This document shows positions 59,921 through 64,000 of a stretch of DNA of 64,000 nucleotides, piece by piece (the stretch's first letter is position 1; the number at the start of each line of letters is the position of its first letter). Where the stretch lies: assembly GCA_009827225.1 (NCBI GenBank), contig WUAI01000006.1, positions 1-64,000 on the forward strand. The letters run 5' to 3'. Both the position numbers and the translations under genes were made by a program. The notes beneath the pieces were generated by a model. It searched no databases and was not told the origin of the DNA. It worked only from the letters and a program-made list of their open reading frames with translations. The stretch is from Flavobacteriaceae bacterium. GTDB taxonomy: Bacteria; Bacteroidota; Bacteroidia; Flavobacteriales; Flavobacteriaceae.

Positions 59921-60110
59921 CGGTATGCCGCTGCTATCCCTAACGCAAATACACCAATGTAAGCCTCAACCACTTCTCGATACATTTTGCTCTGCAAAAC
60001 ACTCGAAGTGTCTTGAGATTCTTCGCTTCGCTCTGAATGACAGGAAGCTTCAGTCTTCAGTCTCCGGTCTTCCGACTTCAAGCTTCATGCTTCTGCTAAA
60101 TCAAAATAAA
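59921..60110. repeat. cluster of imperfect repeats between rpsA and pyrR
   Basis: Includes a hairpin at 59971-60010 (CACTTCTCGA ... TCGAAGTG with an inner TTTTGC/GCAAAA pairing), the TTCTTCGCTTCGCTC-type segment around 60020 and a degenerate run of TTC/CTTCAG-like words (60050-60095). No coding frame with real character; an 83-codon frame (59910-60161) lies across it and is judged spurious. Confidence 0.5.
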
Positions 60111-60114
60111 ACAC

Positions 60115-60122
60115 TATTTTTG
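60115..60122 (+). promoter_or_regulatory. -7 box of pyrR-pyrB
   Basis: TATTTTTG fits TAnnTTTG, 28 nt before pyrR. Confidence 0.55.
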
Positions 60123-60150
60123 TACCCTGAATGTAATTCAGATCCTCTCT

Positions 60151-60690
60151 ATGAGCCATAAAGTGTTATTAAACGCAACCGAAGTACACATCGCTCTTCA
60201 CCGTTTGGCTTGTCAATTAATTGAAAATCACGATACTTTCGAAAATACGGTACTCATTGGTATTCAACCCAGGGGAATTTTTCTGGCAGAACGCCTGAAA
60301 CAATTGATCGAACAGGAATATAAGATCAAGAATGTACTGTTGGGTTACCTGGATATCACCTTCTACAGAGACGATTTCCGAAGAAGTGATAAACCGCTTG
60401 AGGCCAATACGACCAAGATCGATTTCATTGTAGAGGATAAGAAGGTAGTGTTTATCGATGATGTGCTGTACACCGGGCGTAGTATACGATCCGCTTTAAC
60501 AGCCATACAATCGTTCGGTCGCCCTTCGGAAATTGAATTACTCACCCTGATAGATAGAAGATTTAGTAGGCACCTACCCATTCAACCGGATTACCGGGGA
60601 AGGCAGGTAGACGCCATTAATGAAGAAAAAGTAAAAGTGTGCTGGACCGAAAATGATGGGGAAGACGCCGTTTATTTAGTAAAGAGTTAG
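60151..60690 (+). CDS. pyrR: pyrimidine operon regulator / uracil phosphoribosyltransferase PyrR
   Basis: 179 residues, normal for PyrR. The PRPP-binding loop is VVFIDDVLYTGRSIRSA; GIQPRGIFLAERL and TLIDRRFSRHLPIQPDYRG complete the type I PRTase fold. In Firmicutes PyrR attenuates pyr operons by binding leader RNA; here the leader before it shows repeats but no clear attenuator, so its role may be enzymatic. It precedes pyrB by 4 nt. Confidence 0.93.
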   Translation: MSHKVLLNATEVHIALHRLACQLIENHDTFENTVLIGIQPRGIFLAERLKQLIEQEYKIKNVLLGYLDITFYRDDFRRSDKPLEANTTKIDFIVEDKKVVFIDDVLYTGRSIRSALTAIQSFGRPSEIELLTLIDRRFSRHLPIQPDYRGRQVDAINEEKVKVCWTENDGEDAVYLVKS

Positions 60691-60694
60691 CCGT

Positions 60695-61633
60695 ATGAGT
60701 GAATTAAGTGTGAATCACTTACTGGGAATCAAATACATCACAGAGCGTGATATTCAACTTATTTTTGAAACAGCCGACCATTTTAAAGAGGTGATCAACC
60801 GACCCATTAAAAAAGTCCCTTCCCTGAGAGATATAACCATTGCCAACCTTTTCTTTGAAAACAGTACACGAACCCGTCTTTCGTTCGAATTGGCGGAGAA
60901 ACGTCTTTCTGCCGACGTGATCAACTTCTCTGCAGCTTCTTCTTCAGTAAAGAAAGGAGAAACATTGATAGACACGGTAAACAATATCCTTTCGATGAAA
61001 GTAGACATGGTGGTCATGCGCCATCCCAATCCTGGAGCCGGAGTTTTCCTTTCCAAACATATTGATGCCAGTATAGTGAATGCAGGGGACGGAGCACACG
61101 AACACCCAACTCAGGCATTGTTAGACTGCTATTCTATTCGAGAGAAATTGGGAGATGTGGCAGGAAAGAATGTCGTGATCGTGGGAGACATATTGCATTC
61201 CAGGGTGGCTTTGAGCAATATCTTTGCCCTTCAAAAACTGGGGGCCGATGTAAAAGTTTGCGGTCCGAGGACACTTATTCCGAAGCATATCGAGAAACTG
61301 GGAGTTTCTGTAGAAACTAACCTTATGAAGGCTCTCGAATGGTGCGACGTGGCCAATATGCTAAGAGTTCAGAATGAACGCATGGACATCAGTTATTTTC
61401 CAACGACCCGAGAATATACCCAGCAATTCGGACTCAATAAAGCGAAACTGGAATCTTTGGATAAAGAGATCGTGGTCATGCACCCGGGGCCCATCAACAG
61501 GGGAGTGGAGATCACAAGTGACGTCGCAGATAGCGGACAAGCGATAATTTTGGATCAGGTTCAGAATGGAGTGGCCATCCGAATGGCGGTACTTTATTTA
61601 CTCGCCTCTAAAATTGAACGCGATGAAGGTTAA
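60695..61633 (+). CDS. pyrB: aspartate carbamoyltransferase, catalytic subunit
   Basis: 312 residues. The carbamoyl-phosphate motif Ser57-Thr58-Arg59-Thr60 in FFENSTRTRLSFE, HPTQALLD and MHPGPINRGVEI are all typical. It joins carbamoyl phosphate and aspartate in pyrimidine synthesis. It follows pyrR directly and its last 11 nt overlap the small STAS-like gene. Confidence 0.96.
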   Translation: MSELSVNHLLGIKYITERDIQLIFETADHFKEVINRPIKKVPSLRDITIANLFFENSTRTRLSFELAEKRLSADVINFSAASSSVKKGETLIDTVNNILSMKVDMVVMRHPNPGAGVFLSKHIDASIVNAGDGAHEHPTQALLDCYSIREKLGDVAGKNVVIVGDILHSRVALSNIFALQKLGADVKVCGPRTLIPKHIEKLGVSVETNLMKALEWCDVANMLRVQNERMDISYFPTTREYTQQFGLNKAKLESLDKEIVVMHPGPINRGVEITSDVADSGQAIILDQVQNGVAIRMAVLYLLASKIERDEG

Positions 61634-61958
61634 TAAAACAGATTCTTTTACGATACTGGAGGATGAACGAACCGATATTGAAGGTTTCGCTCAGTTTCTG
61701 GAAGGAATTGTCCCAAAGAAATTCGAAAAACATAATCTCATCATAGATTTACTGAAGTATGATCAACTGGAGCTGGATGATTTATTGTTATTTCTGAAAC
61801 TCTCCAATTATCATCGATCCACGAAACATTCCTTTGTCATTGCTAATGAAGCTGTAAATCCCGACGATGTACCCTTCGAAATGATTGTGGTTCCTACGAT
61901 TCAAGAGGCCCAGGATATTGTTGAAATGGAAGAAATAGAAAGGGATTTAGGCTTTTAA
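61623..61958 (+). CDS. small STAS-like protein
   Basis: 111 residues from MKVNKTDSFTILEDERTDI; the start at 61623 is chosen because an earlier open frame lies inside pyrB. The pattern ILEDERTDIEGFAQFLEGIV, HNLIIDLLKYDQLELDDLLLFLKL, KHSFVIANEAVN and VVPTIQEAQDIVEMEEIERDLGF resembles the STAS (anti-anti-sigma) fold, though the phosphorylatable Ser is not certain. It overlaps the end of pyrB and lies 8 nt before rnz. Role unknown. Confidence 0.75.
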   Translation: MKVNKTDSFTILEDERTDIEGFAQFLEGIVPKKFEKHNLIIDLLKYDQLELDDLLLFLKLSNYHRSTKHSFVIANEAVNPDDVPFEMIVVPTIQEAQDIVEMEEIERDLGF

Positions 61959-61966
61959 AAACATTC

Positions 61967-62872
61967 ATGAAACTCACCATACTTGGATGTCATTCCGCCA
62001 CTCCTAAAGTTACTGCCCATCCAACCGCACAGGTGCTGGAGATCAAAGGGCATCTTTTTTTGATCGATTGCGGGGAAGGTACACAGGTACAGTTGCGACG
62101 CAATAAGGTGAAATTCTCAAGGATTCGTCATGTTTTTATTTCTCACTTGCACGGTGATCATTTCTTCGGACTGGTAGGACTTATTTCTACTTTCAGGCTT
62201 TTGGGAAGAGAGGCCGAACTGCATATATATGGCCCCAAGGGAATCAAGGAAGCAATTACGCTACAGCTGAAATTGGGAAACTCGTGGACTAATTATCCCT
62301 TAATATTTCATGAACTGGACAGCAATTCCCCGGAGGTTATTTTTGAAGATGACAAGCTAACGGTAGAAACCATTCCTTTAAAACACAGGGTTTATACCAA
62401 CGGCTTTTTATTTCGTGAAAAACCCGGCGAGCGGAAACTGATTCTTAAGGCCGCCCAAAAAGCAAAAGTAGACAAGAGTCTGTTCAACAAAGTCAAGCAA
62501 GGCTATGATGTTGAAAATGAACTGGGAGATATCATCCCGAATGAACTTTTAACGGAAGATCCTGAACCTCCCAAATCTTATGCGTACTGCAGTGATACGG
62601 CTTACTTACCACGAGTAGTGAATCAGATTAAAGGAAGTGATGTGCTCTATCATGAATCCACTTTTTTGGATCATCATCACTTATTAGCTGAAAAAACCAT
62701 GCACAGCACGGCAAAAGAGGCGGCAGCTATTGCGAAAAAGGCGGAAGTTGGCACCCTGATTCTCGGTCATTATTCGGGTCGATATGGTGATTTAAGTGCG
62801 TTCAAATCGGAAGCGGGTCAGATTTTTGAGAATGTTGTCCTAGCAGAAGATGGTAAATCATTCGAATTTTGA
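61967..62872 (+). CDS. rnz: ribonuclease Z
   Basis: 301 residues. Metallo-beta-lactamase motif HLHGDH (His60, His62, Asp64, His65) in FISHLHGDHFFG, further ligands in CSDTAY and LILGHYSGRY, and a flexible arm region (residues about 140-180). It removes 3' trailers from tRNA precursors. Nine nt separate it from the STAS-like gene, so it belongs to the pyrR-pyrB transcript. Confidence 0.95.
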   Translation: MKLTILGCHSATPKVTAHPTAQVLEIKGHLFLIDCGEGTQVQLRRNKVKFSRIRHVFISHLHGDHFFGLVGLISTFRLLGREAELHIYGPKGIKEAITLQLKLGNSWTNYPLIFHELDSNSPEVIFEDDKLTVETIPLKHRVYTNGFLFREKPGERKLILKAAQKAKVDKSLFNKVKQGYDVENELGDIIPNELLTEDPEPPKSYAYCSDTAYLPRVVNQIKGSDVLYHESTFLDHHHLLAEKTMHSTAKEAAAIAKKAEVGTLILGHYSGRYGDLSAFKSEAGQIFENVVLAEDGKSFEF

Positions 62873-62955
62873 TAACGACATTTTAACCGAAATTTAAATC
62901 TTCTCTTTTTTATTAACATTTGCAAAACTCGTAACTTGCATTGGAAATCTAATGT

Positions 62956-63600
62956 ATGAGAGATAACCTTCATGACTATCGCAAAACCTACGACAAAGGC
63001 GAATTGTCTGAGCATTCGGTGGATCCTAACCCTATGCAACAATTTCGAACCTGGTTTTATGCGGTGGAAGTTGCCGGCGGTGTGGATGAAGTGAATGCAA
63101 TGACCCTCACTACCTTGGGTAAGGATGATTTTCCGAAGGGAAGAGTAGTTTTACTGAAGAAATATGATGAGCACGGTTTCTACTTTTACACCAATTATGA
63201 GAGTGAGAAGGGGAAGGCGATAGCGGCACATAACAAAGTGTCCCTTAGTTTTTTCTGGCCTAATATGGAACGACAGATTATCATCAAGGGAATGGCCGAA
63301 AAAACATCGGAAGATGATTCGCAGAACTATTTTGCTTCTCGCCCCAAGGGGAGTCAGTTGGGAGCTATGGTATCCCGACAAAGTTCTGTGGTTACAGATA
63401 GAAATGAATTGGAGGAAGAGTTGAAGGATCTGGAAGCTCATTTCGAAGATAAAGAAGTTCCTAAGCCACCGGACTGGGGAGGTTATCTGGTGCGTCCTAA
63501 GGAATTTGAATTTTGGCAGGGAAGGCCAAATCGCTTGCACGACCGTATTCGATACAGACTGGATGGTCTGGATTGGATTATTGAGAGGCTGGCCCCATAA
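62956..63600 (+). CDS. pdxH: pyridoxamine 5'-phosphate oxidase
   Basis: 214 residues, a normal PdxH. FMN- and substrate-binding signatures are PKGRVVLLKKYDEHGFYFYTNYESEKG, ASRPKGSQLGAMVSRQSS and FWQGRPNRLHDRIRY. It oxidises pyridoxine 5'-phosphate or pyridoxamine 5'-phosphate to PLP. An ATG at 62952 is out of frame; 62956 is the start. The next gene starts 26 nt downstream. Confidence 0.95.
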   Translation: MRDNLHDYRKTYDKGELSEHSVDPNPMQQFRTWFYAVEVAGGVDEVNAMTLTTLGKDDFPKGRVVLLKKYDEHGFYFYTNYESEKGKAIAAHNKVSLSFFWPNMERQIIIKGMAEKTSEDDSQNYFASRPKGSQLGAMVSRQSSVVTDRNELEEELKDLEAHFEDKEVPKPPDWGGYLVRPKEFEFWQGRPNRLHDRIRYRLDGLDWIIERLAP

Positions 63601-63626
63601 TTTAGAAACTAACTAATCACCCATAA

Positions 63627-64000
63627 ATGAAAACACTCTATATGGTTCGTCACGCAAAGTCATCCTGGAAGCATGACGTGATTGATCACCAGCGTCCCCT
63701 TAAAGGTAGAGGGAAAAACGATGCCCAGTTGGTGTCGGAGTACCTTAAAGATCGCATAACAATGCCCCAGAAGATCATTACAAGTGATGCGGTACGAGCA
63801 CTTACGACTGCTAATTACTTCAGGGATGCCTTTGGGATTGAAAATGAACACTTCGTGGTTGACCATAGTTTATATGATTTCAGCGGGCATCACGTAATTG
63901 ATATCATTAAAAGTCTGGATAATTCCCTGGATATCGTAATGATCGTTGGACACAATCACGCTTTTACCTCCATTGCCAATATGCTGGGGAATCGCTATAT
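63627..64000 (+). CDS. histidine phosphatase family protein (SixA-like), truncated by window edge
   Basis: About 124 residues seen, with no stop before base 64000. The catalytic His9 lies in MVRHAKSSW; a second conserved histidine is in VGHNHAFT. The layout RHA...SSW with TSDAVRALTTANYF matches the SixA branch of phosphohistidine phosphatases. The 3' end is outside the window. Confidence 0.85.
   Translation, partial: MKTLYMVRHAKSSWKHDVIDHQRPLKGRGKNDAQLVSEYLKDRITMPQKIITSDAVRALTTANYFRDAFGIENEHFVVDHSLYDFSGHHVIDIIKSLDNSLDIVMIVGHNHAFTSIANMLGNRY

Noticed and set aside
59910-60161. An 83-codon plus-strand frame over the repeat cluster before pyrR
   Set aside because: It consists of repeat-derived words (HGMPLLSL..., LRFALNDRK) and overlaps the pyrR start; it is not a plausible protein.
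1-64000. CRISPR arrays, tRNA or rRNA genes, insertion sequences
   Set aside because: No direct-repeat arrays with regular spacers, no cloverleaf-like or ribosomal RNA segments, and no transposase gene were recognised by reading both strands; tRNA detection by eye is incomplete.

Overview
The window is a chromosomal segment from a member of the Flavobacteriaceae (Bacteroidota), probably marine; I cannot name the genus. The main signs are type IX secretion (T9SS) genes (porX, porQ and FG-GAP cargo with a C-terminal sorting domain), an lpxC-fabZ fusion, many small lipoproteins, and repeated promoter boxes of the Bacteroidota type TAnnTTTG. Coding density is high. I see no rRNA, tRNA, CRISPR array, insertion sequence or prophage structural gene.

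Layout. 1-2800: two tandem FG-GAP cargo genes, the first cut by the window edge. 2.9-7.4 kb: two overlapping alpha/beta hydrolases, two small charged secreted proteins, ychF and a lipoprotein. 7.6-14.4 kb: parE-parC (topoisomerase IV), mscL, a PLP-dependent decarboxylase and a small lipoprotein. 14.4-20.0 kb: an XRE regulator facing an M14 carboxypeptidase with matching palindromes, an Lrp-type regulator, a DinB-fold protein, aroB, and a divergent proline dehydrogenase. 20.0-23.5 kb: a vWA/TonB-plug protein without a barrel, and a haem-motif lipoprotein. 23.6-26.3 kb: an accessory island with hicAB toxin-antitoxin genes and an XRE-ImmA/IrrE metallopeptidase gene followed 1 nt later by a P63C-domain gene, both with inverted-repeat operators. 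26.3-30.8 kb: a small membrane-anchored protein, alanine dehydrogenase, a 47-residue lipoprotein gene overlapping a membrane protein gene, tsaE and porX. 31-38.4 kb: an HD hydrolase, then lpxD, lpxC-fabZ, lpxA, efp, a second lpxD-like gene, an NTF2-like gene and sucD. 38.5-42.6 kb: fabG, a membrane vWA protein, an SPFH protein and aroQ. 42.6-48.1 kb: lpd, small lipoproteins, two overlapping msrB genes, an M48 protease and an MFS transporter. 48.1-52.5 kb: a three-repeat lipoprotein and an ECF sigma / anti-sigma / DUF4097-like / DUF2807-like operon. 52.7-57.0 kb: lon, porQ and cmk. 57.1-57.9 kb: three very short minus-strand genes, two of them paralogues encoding 28-residue peptides, then the rpsA promoter and leader. 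57.9-64 kb: rpsA, a cluster of intergenic hairpins, pyrR-pyrB, a small STAS-like protein, rnz, pdxH and a truncated sixA-like gene.

How the genes fit together. Lipid A synthesis is packed into lpxD/lpxC-fabZ/lpxA, with reading frames touching or overlapping. Envelope maintenance recurs: T9SS control (porX) and machinery (porQ), the ECF operon, lon, M48 protease and lipoproteins. The most novel items are the paralogous micropeptide genes at 57248-57462, where most codon differences are synonymous, and the XRE-ImmA/IrrE + P63C pair beside hicAB, with two TGTA-N4-TACA repeats in front of it. Function statements rest on sequence motifs and family knowledge; no database search was possible.
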